Assembly: GCF_009833495.1 (NCBI RefSeq)
Contig: NZ_WUWG01000008.1
Coordinates: forward strand, 1-64,000
Direction of reading: 5' to 3'
Source of the DNA: Oceanomicrobium pacificus
GTDB taxonomy: Bacteria; Pseudomonadota; Alphaproteobacteria; Rhodobacterales; Rhodobacteraceae
DNA: 64,000 nt
Both the position numbers and the translations under genes were made by a program. The notes under the pieces are model-generated. The model ran no database searches. It was not told the DNA's origin and was given only the letters and a program-made list of their open reading frames with translations. Shown here piece by piece: positions 51,529 through 60,703 of the stretch. Position 1 is the stretch's first letter, and each line of letters opens with the position of its first letter.

Positions 51529-52524
51529 CTATGCCGGTTGATCCGGGCGCGGGGCCGCGGCGCGGCCCAGCCGGTCATTGATCGCGGCGCCGAGCCCGCC
51601 CATCGGGATCGGCGCGACCGCAATCCGGGCAAGGCCCGCATCGGCGGCCAGATTGTCGATTTCCCGCATCGCGGCAAAAAGCCGTGCGGCCGCTTCATGC
51701 AGATCGCCGGTGGGCGACAGGTTCAGCGCCGGTCCGTCGATCCCTTCCGGGTCCGGTCCGAACCCGAGCCAGGCCTCTCCGGTCAGGGGGCGGTCCGCGT
51801 CCAGCCGCATATGGGCGTCCGGCGCGTAATGGGACGCAAGCTGCCCCGGTGCGGTGATTGCCGCATGGCCTTCACGGTCCGCCAGCGGGCGGCAGAGGCA
51901 GGCCTCAATCGTCTCACGCGGGATGCCGCCCGGCCGCAGAAGGACCGGCGCGCCGTCAGCGTCGAACCCGACAATCGTGCTCTCCAGCCCCACCGGACAG
52001 GCGCCGCCGTCCAGAATGGCCTCGATCCGGCCCGACAGCCCGTCGGCCACATGCGCGGCCGATGTCGGGCTGACCCGCCCCGACGGATTGGCCGATGGGC
52101 CGGCCACGGGGGCGCCGAACGCCTCCAGCAGCGCGCGGCCGAGCGGGTGCGCCGGCACGCGGACGCCGAGTGTCGGCAGGCCGGAAGTGACCAGATCGGA
52201 CAAAGGCGCCCCAGCGCGGCGCGGTAGAACCAGCGTCAGCGGTCCGGGCCAGAACGCATCCGCCAGTTGCCCCGCGGCCTCGGGCAGATCCACATAGGCT
52301 TCCACCGCGGCGCGGTCGGGCAGATGGACGATGAGCGGGTTGAACCGCGGCCGGTCCTTGGCCGCGAAGATCCCTGCGACGGCCGCATCTGACCGGGCAT
52401 CGGCACCGAGCCCGTAGACGGTCTCTGTCGGGAAGGCGACGCGGCCGCCGTCGCGCAGGATCTCGGCCGCGCGGGCGATGCCCGCAGCACTGTCGGGCAG
52501 GATCTGGGTGACGGGGTCGGCCAT
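51529..52524 (-). CDS. L-threonylcarbamoyladenylate synthase (Sua5/YwlC)
   Basis: A 331-residue enzyme for the first step of the tRNA t6A37 modification (threonine, bicarbonate and ATP). YrdC-type domain: AAEILRDGGRVAFPTETVYGLGADA, FAAKDRPRFNPLIVH, GVRVPAHPLGRALLEAFGAPVAGPSANPSGRVSPT and CPVGLESTIVGFDADG. A C-terminal Sua5 domain follows (residues about 215-331, from PGQLASHYAPDA), so it is the long form. ATG at 52524. Convergent with yqgE. Confidence 0.95.
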   Translation of the reverse strand: MADPVTQILPDSAAGIARAAEILRDGGRVAFPTETVYGLGADARSDAAVAGIFAAKDRPRFNPLIVHLPDRAAVEAYVDLPEAAGQLADAFWPGPLTLVLPRRAGAPLSDLVTSGLPTLGVRVPAHPLGRALLEAFGAPVAGPSANPSGRVSPTSAAHVADGLSGRIEAILDGGACPVGLESTIVGFDADGAPVLLRPGGIPRETIEACLCRPLADREGHAAITAPGQLASHYAPDAHMRLDADRPLTGEAWLGFGPDPEGIDGPALNLSPTGDLHEAAARLFAAMREIDNLAADAGLARIAVAPIPMGGLGAAINDRLGRAAAPRPDQPA

Positions 52525-52656
52525 TGTGACGTTGCGTTTTCCTTGTTTCCCGGGCGGCGTGCGGCCTAACCTGCCCGCTGTCGGCAGCCCGACTGTCGGC
52601 ATACTGAATTTCACCGGTTTCCGGAAGCCCGGAGAACCGGCCGGCGAGCGGAGCGG

Positions 52657-54390
52657 ATGATGACTTATCGGGCCCCTGTTTCTGAATTGCAGTTCCTGTT
52701 GCGCGACGTGCTCGGCTACGGGCGCGTGACAGAGACCGAACGGTTTGCCGAAGCGGCAGGCGAGATGACGGACGCGATCCTGACCGAAGCCGCGCGTCTG
52801 GCCGAAGAGGTGATGGCGCCTCTGCAGCGCGCGGGCGATCTGCACCCCGCGCGGCTGGAAAACGGCGTCGTGCGCACCTCGCCGGGCTTTGCCGACGGGT
52901 ACAAGGCGATTGCCGAAGGCGGCTGGGTCGGGATGACGGCCGATCCCGAACATGGCGGCATGGGCCTGCCGCTGACACTCGCCACGGGTGTGAATGAGAT
53001 GATGCATTCCGCCTGCCTCGCGCTCGCGCTCAATCCGCTTCTGACGCAGGGGCAGATCGAGGCTCTGGAAGCGCATGCAAGCGACGAGATCAAGGCGACC
53101 TACCTGCCCAAGCTGACATCGGGCACCTGGACCGGCACGATGAACCTGACCGAGCCGCAGGCCGGGTCGGACGTGGGCGCGCTACGCTCCAAGGCCGTGC
53201 CCAATGGCGACGGCACCTATGCGGTGAGCGGGCAGAAGATCTATATCTCCTGGGGCGACCATGACGTAGCGGAAAATGTCTGCCATCTCGTGCTCGCACG
53301 GCTGCCGGACGGGCGTGCGGGAACCAAGGGCATTTCGCTCTTCATCGTGCCGAAATATCTGCCCGACGAAGCGGGCAATCCCGGCAAGGCCAACAGCCTC
53401 CGGACCGTTTCGCTGGAGCACAAGATGGGTCTGCACGGCTCGCCAACGGCGGTGATGGAGTTTGACGGCGCGACCGGTTGGCTCGTCGGCGCGGAGCATG
53501 GCGGCATGGCGGCCATGTTCACGATGATGAACAATGCGCGGCTGGCCGTCGGGGTCGAGGGGCTCGGCATTGCCGAGGCTGCAACCCAGAAGGCCGTTGC
53601 TTTCGCGCTTGACCGCGTGCAGGGGCGGGTGCCCGTCGAGGGCGGCACGGGAACGATCCTCGACCATGCCGATGTGCGCCGGATGGTGCTGCGGATGAAG
53701 GCGCTGACCGCGACCGCGCGGGGGATCTGCCTCGATACGGCGCTCAGTTTCGACATGGCGCAGGCGACCGGCGGCGAAGAGGCGAAAACATGGGCCGCGC
53801 GTGGCGCGTTCCTGACGCCGATTGCCAAGGCGCATGGCACGGATATCGGCTGCGAAGTGGCCGAGCTCGGCATCCAGGTCCATGGCGGCATGGGCTATGT
53901 GGAGGAAACCGGCGCAGCGCAATTCTATCGCGATGTGAAAGTGACCACGATCTACGAGGGCACCAACGGCATTCAGGCGATGGACATGGTGGCCCGCAAG
54001 CTGATGGATGGCGGCGACGCGGCCCGTGCAATGCTGGCAGAGGTGCAGGCCACGGCCGACCGCGCAGCGGGGTCGGACGGGGCGTTGGCGCCGCTAGGCG
54101 CGGCGCTCGGTCGGGCTGTCGAGGCCGTGGCCGAGACGCTCGACTGGATGCTCGGCGCCGAGATGAACGACCGTTTCGCGGGCGCGCGGCCCTTCCTGAC
54201 GGCTTTCGGGCATCTGCTCGGCGGCCATTATCTTCTGGCGGCAGCACTGGCGGGTGACAGTGCGGAACGCGTGGCGCTCGCACGGTTCCAGATCATGCAG
54301 ATCCTGCCCGGCGTCGGCGGGCTGTGCCTATCGGCCCAACAGGGCGCGGAACCGCTCTATGCCTTCCCGGCCGACGCGTTGACGGCCTGA
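52657..54390 (+). CDS. acyl-CoA dehydrogenase, DmdC-like
   Basis: A 577-residue long acyl-CoA dehydrogenase. Signatures: TMNLTEPQAGSDVGALRSKAVPNGDGTYAVSGQKIYISWGDHD, the catalytic-Glu region FYRDVKVTTIYEGTNGIQAMDMVARK, and a C-terminal extension of about 120 residues. This length and order match DmdC, the 3-methylmercaptopropionyl-CoA dehydrogenase of the DMSP demethylation pathway, and its broader fatty-acid relatives. DmdA, DmdB and DmdD are not in view, so a general acyl-CoA role is possible. Four bp ahead of an MBL-fold hydrolase. Confidence 0.88.
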   Translation: MMTYRAPVSELQFLLRDVLGYGRVTETERFAEAAGEMTDAILTEAARLAEEVMAPLQRAGDLHPARLENGVVRTSPGFADGYKAIAEGGWVGMTADPEHGGMGLPLTLATGVNEMMHSACLALALNPLLTQGQIEALEAHASDEIKATYLPKLTSGTWTGTMNLTEPQAGSDVGALRSKAVPNGDGTYAVSGQKIYISWGDHDVAENVCHLVLARLPDGRAGTKGISLFIVPKYLPDEAGNPGKANSLRTVSLEHKMGLHGSPTAVMEFDGATGWLVGAEHGGMAAMFTMMNNARLAVGVEGLGIAEAATQKAVAFALDRVQGRVPVEGGTGTILDHADVRRMVLRMKALTATARGICLDTALSFDMAQATGGEEAKTWAARGAFLTPIAKAHGTDIGCEVAELGIQVHGGMGYVEETGAAQFYRDVKVTTIYEGTNGIQAMDMVARKLMDGGDAARAMLAEVQATADRAAGSDGALAPLGAALGRAVEAVAETLDWMLGAEMNDRFAGARPFLTAFGHLLGGHYLLAAALAGDSAERVALARFQIMQILPGVGGLCLSAQQGAEPLYAFPADALTA

Positions 54391-54394
54391 CCGG

Positions 54395-55462
54395 ATGGGC
54401 AGCGCGCAGGACCCGATCCGGATGCCGTTCCAGACGCCGCCCGCAGAAGGGGCGGCGGTCGAGGTCGCGCCGGGCATTCTGTGGATGCGGCTGCCGCTCC
54501 CGATGGCGCTCGATCATGTGAACATCTACGCGCTCGACGATGGCGACGGCTGGACGGTGATCGACACGGGCATGTCCTCACGCCGGTCCAAGGCGATCTG
54601 GCAGGCGCTCCTGGTCGGGCCGCTTGGCGGCAAGCCGGTGCGGCGGCTCGTGGTCACCCATCACCATCCGGATCATGTCGGGCTTGCGGGATGGTTCCAG
54701 ACCGAACTGGGGGCCGAGCTTCTGACCAGCCGCACGGCATGGCTGATGGCGCGGATGCTGGTGCTCGACGAACAGGCGCTGCCGACCCCCGAGGCGATGC
54801 GTTTCTATCGTGCGGCCGGCACGCCGGAGGCGGTGCTGGCAAAACGCAGCACGGAACGGCCTTTCAACTTTTGCGACATGGTCGACCCGATGCCGCAGGG
54901 TTACACGCGGCTGGCCGGGGGCGACCGCCTGTCCATGGGCGGGCGCGACTGGATCGTGCGCACCGGCAACGGCCACGCGCCCGAACATCTGACCTTCTGG
55001 AGCGCGGACGGCGACCTCGTCATCGCGGGCGACCAGATTCTGCCGGGCATCTCGCCCAATCTGGGCGTCTATCCCAGCGAGCCGGAAGCCGATCCGGTGG
55101 GCGAATGGCTGGAAAGCTGCACCGCGCTGAAGGCCCATGCGACCGAGGCGCATCTGGTGCTGCCCGGCCACAAGCTGCCTTTCACAGGCCTGCCGGCGCG
55201 GCTTGGCCAGCTGATCGACAACCATCATGGCGCACTGGAGCGCCTGCGGTCCCATCTGGCAACGCCACGGAGCGCCGTGGACTGTTTCCCGGCGCTGTTC
55301 CGTCGCGAGATCGGCGAAGCGGAGTTCGGCCTCGCGCTGGTGGAGGCCGTGGCGCATCTGAACCACCTGCACCGTCTGGGGCAGGCCGCTTTCGAGACCG
55401 ACATGAAAGGTGCGCGGATCTGGCAGGCAACGGATGCCTGCCTCCGGGCGGCAGCGTCTTGA
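54395..55462 (+). CDS. MBL-fold metallo-hydrolase
   Basis: A 355-residue metallo-beta-lactamase-fold enzyme: motif THHHPDHVG near residue 88 with the HxHxDH metal set, later GNGHAPEH and AGDQILPGISPN for the other ligands, then a C-terminal helical domain (HKLPFTGLPARLGQLIDNHHGALERLRSHL, residues about 245-355), which resembles the winged-helix end of LACTB2-like hydrolases. Substrate unknown; the 4-bp gap to the acyl-CoA dehydrogenase suggests a thioester or related acid. Confidence 0.88.
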   Translation: MGSAQDPIRMPFQTPPAEGAAVEVAPGILWMRLPLPMALDHVNIYALDDGDGWTVIDTGMSSRRSKAIWQALLVGPLGGKPVRRLVVTHHHPDHVGLAGWFQTELGAELLTSRTAWLMARMLVLDEQALPTPEAMRFYRAAGTPEAVLAKRSTERPFNFCDMVDPMPQGYTRLAGGDRLSMGGRDWIVRTGNGHAPEHLTFWSADGDLVIAGDQILPGISPNLGVYPSEPEADPVGEWLESCTALKAHATEAHLVLPGHKLPFTGLPARLGQLIDNHHGALERLRSHLATPRSAVDCFPALFRREIGEAEFGLALVEAVAHLNHLHRLGQAAFETDMKGARIWQATDACLRAAAS

Positions 55463-55614
55463 TCCGGCGCGTTTCCAGCTGGCCCGGCAGGAGCGTCTGG
55501 CCTGCCAAAACGGGCTGCGGCGCACCCTGCGACAGCGTCGGACCTTTGCAATTCGACCGGAGTTGACTATACGTCACCCCAAAAAAACAACCCACCATCC
55601 CGAGGACGAAAGAC

Positions 55615-55749
55615 ATGAGTGACTACAAACCTGGTGAAATGGACATCACCGAGCAGGAGAAAACCTTCGTCGGCTTCATCAAGGTCGGCATCTGGACCGG
55701 AGCAGCGGCGATCGGCGTTCTGATCTTCCTCGCCCTCTTCAACTCCTGA
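55615..55749 (+). CDS. aa3-type cytochrome c oxidase subunit IV
   Basis: A 44-residue one-helix membrane protein that starts MSDYKPGEMDITEQEKTFVG and ends in VLIFLALFNS. The sequence ITEQEKTFVGFIK followed by a single helix is the mark of the small fourth subunit of the aa3 oxidase in Rhodobacter and Paracoccus, where it adds to the complex without being needed for catalysis. The core oxidase genes are not near. A GAGGACGAAAG ribosome site precedes it, and 50 bp later pntAA begins. Confidence 0.93.
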   Translation: MSDYKPGEMDITEQEKTFVGFIKVGIWTGAAAIGVLIFLALFNS

Positions 55750-55798
55750 CCACCGGCCCGCGTCGCAGCGCGGGCCATTTCAAAAACCGGGACATATC

Positions 55799-56938
55799 AT
55801 GAAAATAGCGATTCCGAAGGAAACGCGCGCTGATGAAACGCGCGTGGCGGCCGTGCCTGAAACGGTCAAGAAATTCCTGAAACTCGGCGCAGAAGTGACC
55901 GTGCAGGCCGGGGCAGGCGCGAGCGCCAGCATCCCCGATGCGGCGTTCGAAGATGCCGGTGCGACCATTGCCAAGACCTACGCCGCGACGCTCAAGGGCG
56001 CGGATGTGGTGCTCAAGGTGCTCGCTCCGACCGAGGCCGAGGTGAAATCGCTGGCGAAGGGCCAGAAGCTCTTCGCGATCATGGCGCCCTATGGCGACCC
56101 CGAAATCATGCAGGCCTGCGCCGACAAGGGCGTGGATGCGTTCGCCATGGAGTTCATGCCGCGCATCAGCCGCGCCCAGTCGATGGACGTGCTCTCGTCA
56201 CAGTCGAACCTTGCGGGCTACAAGGCGGTGATCGAGGCGGCCAACAGCTACGGCAAGGCAATGCCGCAGATGATGACGGCCGCGGGCACGGTTGCGCCGG
56301 CCAAGGTCTTCGTCATGGGGGTCGGCGTGGCCGGCCTTCAGGCCATCGCCACCGCCCGCCGTCTCGGAGCAATCGTCACGGCAACGGACGTGCGCCCCGC
56401 GACCGAGGAACAGGTGGCTTCGCTCGGTGCGAAATTCATCGCCGTGAAGAACGAGGAATTCGAGCAGGCCCAGACTTCCGGCGGCTATGCCAAGGAAATG
56501 TCCGACGATTACAAGCGCCAGCAGGCGGACCTGGTCGCCGGTCACATCGCCAAGCAGGACATCGTCATCACCACCGCGCTGATCCCGGGCCGCAAGGCGC
56601 CGGAACTGGTCAGCGCCGACATGGTCGCGTCGATGAAGCCGGGTTCGGTGCTGGTCGATCTGGCTATCGAGCAGGGCGGCAATGTCGCGGGCGCGAAGCT
56701 GGGCGAAACCGTCACCACCGACAACGGTGTGTCGATCATCGGTTATCCCAACATGGCCGGGCGGCTTGCGGCGGATGCTTCCGCGCTCTTTGCCCGCAAC
56801 CACTACAATTTTCTGGCCCAGTTCTTCGGCGAGGAGGGCTTTGCCTTCGACCCGGAGGACGAGCTCGTCAAGGGCATCCAGCTCACCGGCGGCGGCGCCG
56901 TCATCCACCCCAATTTCGCCGAGAAGGAGGCTGAGTGA
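55799..56938 (+). CDS. pntAA: NAD(P) transhydrogenase subunit alpha, part 1
   Basis: A 379-residue soluble domain I, the NAD(H)-binding piece of the proton-pumping transhydrogenase. It starts [29 protein letters not shown], has [34 protein letters not shown] (Rossmann fold), [36 protein letters not shown] and ends [18 protein letters not shown]. The alpha chain is split into two genes as in Rhodospirillum rubrum. Its stop overlaps the next start by one base (TGATG). Confidence 0.96.
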   Translation: MKIAIPKETRADETRVAAVPETVKKFLKLGAEVTVQAGAGASASIPDAAFEDAGATIAKTYAATLKGADVVLKVLAPTEAEVKSLAKGQKLFAIMAPYGDPEIMQACADKGVDAFAMEFMPRISRAQSMDVLSSQSNLAGYKAVIEAANSYGKAMPQMMTAAGTVAPAKVFVMGVGVAGLQAIATARRLGAIVTATDVRPATEEQVASLGAKFIAVKNEEFEQAQTSGGYAKEMSDDYKRQQADLVAGHIAKQDIVITTALIPGRKAPELVSADMVASMKPGSVLVDLAIEQGGNVAGAKLGETVTTDNGVSIIGYPNMAGRLAADASALFARNHYNFLAQFFGEEGFAFDPEDELVKGIQLTGGGAVIHPNFAEKEAE

Positions 56939-57363
56939 TGGCCGGACCCCTTGATCAACTGACCGAAGCGGCCAATGCGGCCGCGGACGCGTCCGAGCGG
57001 GTTGCGGAACTCGCGCAGGAACTGGCCGTCGCCGCTCCGGAACTGGGTAGCGCCATGGGCCACGGGGCGGGCGTCTCGCCCTTCCTCTACCTGTTCGCCG
57101 CCTTCGTTCTGGCCTGTTTCGTGGGCTATTACGTCGTCTGGTCGGTGACGCCCGCGCTGCACACGCCGCTCATGTCGGTGACGAACGCCGTGTCGTCGGT
57201 GATCGTCGTGGGCGCGCTTATCGCGGTCGGCGTCGATACGGACCTCGCATCGGGCTGGACGCCGCTTTTCGGCTTCATCGCCACGGTGCTGGCCTCGGTC
57301 AACATCTTCGGGGCCTTCATGGTCACCGAGCGGATGCTGGCCATGTACAAGAAAAAAGACTGA
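56938..57363 (+). CDS. pntAB: NAD(P) transhydrogenase subunit alpha, part 2
   Basis: A 141-residue membrane piece (part of domain II) with three to four helices, including [49 protein letters not shown] and a last helix ending MYKKKD. The true start is the ATG at 56938, behind AAGGAGG; a GTG one codon earlier is also open. The first 40 residues are soluble and Ala/Glu-rich. Confidence 0.94.
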   Translation: MAGPLDQLTEAANAAADASERVAELAQELAVAAPELGSAMGHGAGVSPFLYLFAAFVLACFVGYYVVWSVTPALHTPLMSVTNAVSSVIVVGALIAVGVDTDLASGWTPLFGFIATVLASVNIFGAFMVTERMLAMYKKKD

Positions 57364-57375
57364 GGGGGCTGAGAT

Positions 57376-58773
57376 ATGGCCAATTTCGCAGCCTTCGCCT
57401 ACCTCGTTGCAGGCATTCTTTTCATCCTGACGCTCCGTGGTCTGTCGCATCCGACGACCTCGCGGCAGGGCAACAAGTTCGGCATGGCCGGCATGACCAT
57501 CGCCGTGCTGACCACGCTCATCGCCCACCCGCCCGCGGGTATCGGCGTGCTTCTGGTGCTGCTCGCGATCGCGCTGGGCGGCGGTGTCGGCTTCGTCATC
57601 GCCAAGCGGATCGAGATGACCAAGATGCCGCAGCTGGTGGCCTTCTTCCACTCGCTCGTGGGTCTGGCCGCGGTCTTCGTGGCGGCGGGCGCCTTCTATT
57701 CGCCCGAAGCGTTCGGCATCGGCTCGGTCGGTGACATCAAAGCCGGGTCGCTCATCGAGATGAGCCTCGGGGTCGCCATTGGTGCGATCACCTTCTCGGG
57801 GTCGGTCATCGCCTTTGCCAAGCTCGACGGGCGCATGTCCGGCGCGCCGATCCTGCTGCCCTCGCGGCACATGATCAACATCGCGCTGGCCGCGGCCATC
57901 GTGATCATGGTGATCCTGATGATCACGACGCAGGCGACGATCTGGTTCTGGCTCATCGCGATTGCCGCGATCGTGCTCGGCGTGACGCTGATCATCCCGA
58001 TCGGCGGCGCGGACATGCCGGTGGTTGTCTCGATGCTGAACTCCTATTCCGGCTGGGCCGCCGCGGGGATCGGCTTCACGCTTGGCAACCTGGCGCTGAT
58101 CATCACCGGCGCGCTCGTGGGCGCATCGGGGGCGATCCTGTCCTACATCATGTGCAAGGGCATGAACCGGAGCTTCATCTCCGTCATCCTCGGCGGTTTC
58201 GGCGGCGACGATGCTGCCGCGGCCGCTGCGGGCGGCGGCGAGCAGAAGCCGGTCAAGCGCGGCTCGGCCGATGATGCGGCCTTCATCATGCAGAATGCCG
58301 GCTCCGTCATCATCGTGCCGGGCTACGGCATGGCGGTGGCGCAGGCCCAGCATGCGCTGCGCGAGATGGCCGACAAGCTGAAGGAAGCCGGTGTGGACGT
58401 GAAATACGCGATCCATCCGGTGGCCGGGCGTATGCCGGGGCATATGAACGTGCTGCTGGCAGAGGCCAACGTGCCCTATGACGAGGTGTTCGAGCTGGAA
58501 GACATCAACGCCGAGTTCCCGCAGGCCGACGTGGCCTTCGTCATCGGCGCCAATGACGTCACCAACCCGTCTGCCAAGACCGACCCGAATTCGCCCATCG
58601 CGGGCATGCCGGTGCTCGACGTGGAAAAGGCCAAGACGGTTCTGTTCGTCAAGCGCTCGCTCGGCTCGGGCTATGCCGGAATCGAGAACCCGCTCTTCTT
58701 CATGGACCAGACGATGATGCTTCTGGGCGACGCCAAGAAGATGTGCGAGGACGTCGTCAAGGCGATGGATTAG
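57376..58773 (+). CDS. pntB: NAD(P) transhydrogenase subunit beta
   Basis: A 465-residue subunit: nine or so helices (the rest of domain II), then the NADP(H)-binding domain III from about residue 290 (VIIVPGYGMAVAQAQHALREMADKLKEAGVDVKYAIHPVAGRMPGHMNVLLAEANVPYD, ADVAFVIGANDVTNPSAKTDPNSPIAGMPVL, VLFVKRSLGSGYAGIENPLFF). The complex uses the proton gradient to make NADPH from NADH. Ends in a strong terminator. Confidence 0.96.
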   Translation: MANFAAFAYLVAGILFILTLRGLSHPTTSRQGNKFGMAGMTIAVLTTLIAHPPAGIGVLLVLLAIALGGGVGFVIAKRIEMTKMPQLVAFFHSLVGLAAVFVAAGAFYSPEAFGIGSVGDIKAGSLIEMSLGVAIGAITFSGSVIAFAKLDGRMSGAPILLPSRHMINIALAAAIVIMVILMITTQATIWFWLIAIAAIVLGVTLIIPIGGADMPVVVSMLNSYSGWAAAGIGFTLGNLALIITGALVGASGAILSYIMCKGMNRSFISVILGGFGGDDAAAAAAGGGEQKPVKRGSADDAAFIMQNAGSVIIVPGYGMAVAQAQHALREMADKLKEAGVDVKYAIHPVAGRMPGHMNVLLAEANVPYDEVFELEDINAEFPQADVAFVIGANDVTNPSAKTDPNSPIAGMPVLDVEKAKTVLFVKRSLGSGYAGIENPLFFMDQTMMLLGDAKKMCEDVVKAMD

Positions 58774-58798
58774 GGCCACAGGTCACGGAAAATTCACG

Positions 58799-58828
58799 AG
58801 GGCGGGCTGGTCATCAGCCCGCCCTTTT
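58799..58828 (+). terminator. rho-independent terminator of the pnt operon
   Basis: AGGGCGGGCT and AGCCCGCCCT, a perfect 10-bp stem with a 7-nt loop, running into TTTT; 26 bp after the pntB stop. Confidence 0.92.
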
Positions 58829-58884
58829 GCATACCAATTCACATACTGGAAACTTTTTGCATGACGAATTTAGGGGGACTGCCG

Positions 58885-59490
58885 ATGATCCGCGCCATAG
58901 CCGCGATTGTCCTGCTGACGCTTCTGGGGGCCTGTGCCGACAATACCGCCTCGCCGCCCGAGGAGATTGCCCGCGCCGCTTATCAGAGCGGCGAACCGCC
59001 CTATATCGAGGTCCTGTCGATGGTGTCGGAGAAGACCGGCCAGTCGGACCATACCGGGGTGGTCGTCAACGCGCCCTCGCAGCGTGTGCTCTATGATCCG
59101 GCCGGCAATTTCAAACATCCGTCCATGCCCCACAAGGGCGATGTCTTCTACGGCGCGTCGGACCGGATGGTCGATTATTACAAGCGGTTCCACGCGCGGT
59201 TCGGCTTCTATGTCCAGTCCCAGAAAGTCTATGTGAGCGCGTCTGAGGCGGAACAGTTCCTGCGCGAGATCGAGTCCCGGCCGCCGACCCGCAACGTTTT
59301 CTGCGGAGCATCGACGGCGTCCGTGCTGCGCACCGCGCCCAGCTTCTCGGACTATATGAGCGCCTGGTTCCTGCCCGAGACGGTGCGGATCAACGTGTCG
59401 CGCATGCCCAATGTCGTCACGACAGACTTCTACGAGAATGACCGCGGGAAGAACCTGGTCATCTCCAGCGCCGATACGGCAGCAGAGTAG
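58885..59490 (+). CDS. lipoprotein of unknown function
   Basis: A 201-residue lipoprotein with the lipobox LLGAC at residues about 14-18. The mature part has three notable stretches, PYIEVLSMVSEKTGQSDHTGVVVNAPSQRVLYDPAGNF, MPHKGDVFYGASDRMVDYYKRFHARFGFYVQS, and RNVFCGASTASVLRTAP, arranged like a small cysteine-hydrolase-type domain (His in DHTG, Cys in FCGAS), but I cannot confirm that. ATG at 58885 has GGGGA upstream. Outer-membrane or periplasmic. Confidence 0.82.
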   Translation: MIRAIAAIVLLTLLGACADNTASPPEEIARAAYQSGEPPYIEVLSMVSEKTGQSDHTGVVVNAPSQRVLYDPAGNFKHPSMPHKGDVFYGASDRMVDYYKRFHARFGFYVQSQKVYVSASEAEQFLREIESRPPTRNVFCGASTASVLRTAPSFSDYMSAWFLPETVRINVSRMPNVVTTDFYENDRGKNLVISSADTAAE

Positions 59491-59569
59491 CGCGCGCCAT
59501 GGGGTGGGGCATATCGGATGTGATGCCCCGCCTGCCGGACATTCGCTCATTCTTGTCCCTGAAAATGAC

Positions 59570-59595
59570 AAACCCCCGGGCCAGGCCGCGGGGGT
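59570..59595 (-). terminator. terminator-like hairpin behind rpsU
   Basis: On the minus strand ACCCCCG, an internal GGCCTGGCC and CGGGGGT run into TTT. It starts 42 bp beyond the rpsU stop, and is shared tail to tail with the lipoprotein gene. Confidence 0.65.
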
Positions 59596-59637
59596 CGTCG
59601 TCGTTCAACGGGGCGGGGCCCCGGTGGCACGCATGTC

Positions 59638-59844
59638 TTACAGAAGACCTTCGCGCTGCAATTTCTTCCGCGCCAGCTTCCGCGCACGGCGGACGGCTTC
59701 GGCCTTTTCACGGGCCTTTTTCACGGACGGCTTTTCGTAATGCTGCCGAAGCTTCATTTCACGAAACACGCCTTCGCGCTGCAGTTTCTTCTTCAGCGCA
59801 CGGAGCGCCTGATCGACATTATTGTCGCGAACCATTACCTGCAT
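59638..59844 (-). CDS. rpsU: 30S ribosomal protein S21
   Basis: A 68-residue, highly basic ribosomal protein: [55 protein letters not shown]. It sits near the 3' end of 16S rRNA and helps mRNA binding at initiation. Start is fixed by the N-terminus of the family. The bases directly upstream form a palindrome that covers the ribosome site. Confidence 0.97.
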   Translation of the reverse strand: MQVMVRDNNVDQALRALKKKLQREGVFREMKLRQHYEKPSVKKAREKAEAVRRARKLARKKLQREGLL

Positions 59845-59857
59845 GTGGTGTCACCAC
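59845..59857 (-). promoter_or_regulatory. palindrome over the rpsU ribosome site
   Basis: Read in the gene's direction: AAAGGTGGTGACACCACATG. GTGGTG and CACCAC make a 13-bp dyad that touches the start codon, and the Shine-Dalgarno AAAGGTGG overlaps its first half. As RNA it folds to a 4-bp hairpin with a TGACA loop. Translational feedback is plausible but unproven. Confidence 0.5.
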
Positions 59858-59950
59858 CTTTCTAAGTTGGATTTGCAAGAATTGCAGGAACGCGCTGTAT
59901 AGCAACCGCGGGGCGGCTTGTCTATACTGCCCGCCCGAAGGGAGCCGGAC

Positions 59951-60685
59951 ATGACCGACACGCCACAGACGCCTGAAAACAAAGGGCCCGCGGGCGATGC
60001 GCCCGGGGCGGACATCCGCGACCGCATCTTGGACGCGGCGCTGGTCCATGTTGCGTTCGACGGCTGGTCGGCCGACGCGATCGCGGCCGCCGCGTCCGAT
60101 GCCGGTGTCGAGCCCGCGGCCGCGCGCGCGGCCTTCCCGCGCGGGGGCGTCGATCTGGCCCGCGCCTTCCACCTGCGCGGCGATGCGCAGTTGCGCGCCG
60201 ATCTGGAAGCTACCGATCTGGGCACGATGCGGTTCCGCGATCGTGTCGCCTATGGCGTGCGGCACCGGCTGGAACTGATCGAGGGGGACAAGGAGATTGT
60301 GCGCCGCGCCGCCGCGCTCTTTGCGCTGCCACAGAATGCGGCCGACGGGACCGCGCTCGTCTGGAACACGGCGGATGTGATCTGGTCGGCGCTCGGCGAC
60401 ACATCACAGGATGTGAATTGGTACACGAAGCGGGCGACGCTGTCGGGCGTTTATTCGGCAACGCTGCTCTACTGGCTGGGCGACGATTCGGATGGCCATG
60501 CCCGCAGCTGGGCCTTCCTCGACCGGCGGATCGAAAATGTCATGCAGTTCGAGAAATTCAAAGCAAAGTTGCGCGAGAACCCGATCGCGCGGCGCTTTGA
60601 AAAAAGCCCCTTCAACCCGCTTGAATTGATCCGGGCGCCTCGCCAATCTGCCGCGCAAAACCTGCCGGGGTCACCCCGGCGCTAA
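59951..60685 (+). CDS. COQ9 family protein
   Basis: A 244-residue TetR-like fold protein of the COQ9 family, needed for ubiquinone synthesis, where it binds lipid and aids the hydroxylation steps. Marks: DIRDRILDAALVHVAFDGWSADAIAAAASDAGV, then the family's core VNWYTKRATLSGVYSATLLYWLGDDS and FLDRRIENVMQFEKFKAKL. ATG at 59951 follows GGAG. It is 18 bp upstream of the aminotransferase. UbiA at 40242 acts in the same pathway. Confidence 0.92.
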   Translation: MTDTPQTPENKGPAGDAPGADIRDRILDAALVHVAFDGWSADAIAAAASDAGVEPAAARAAFPRGGVDLARAFHLRGDAQLRADLEATDLGTMRFRDRVAYGVRHRLELIEGDKEIVRRAAALFALPQNAADGTALVWNTADVIWSALGDTSQDVNWYTKRATLSGVYSATLLYWLGDDSDGHARSWAFLDRRIENVMQFEKFKAKLRENPIARRFEKSPFNPLELIRAPRQSAAQNLPGSPRR

Positions 60686-60703
60686 GGCCGGGAGGGACCA
60701 CGC

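Noticed and set aside
56803-58779. 658-codon frame on the minus strand
   Set aside because: Antisense of pntB; strongly biased to His, Arg, Asp and Gly.
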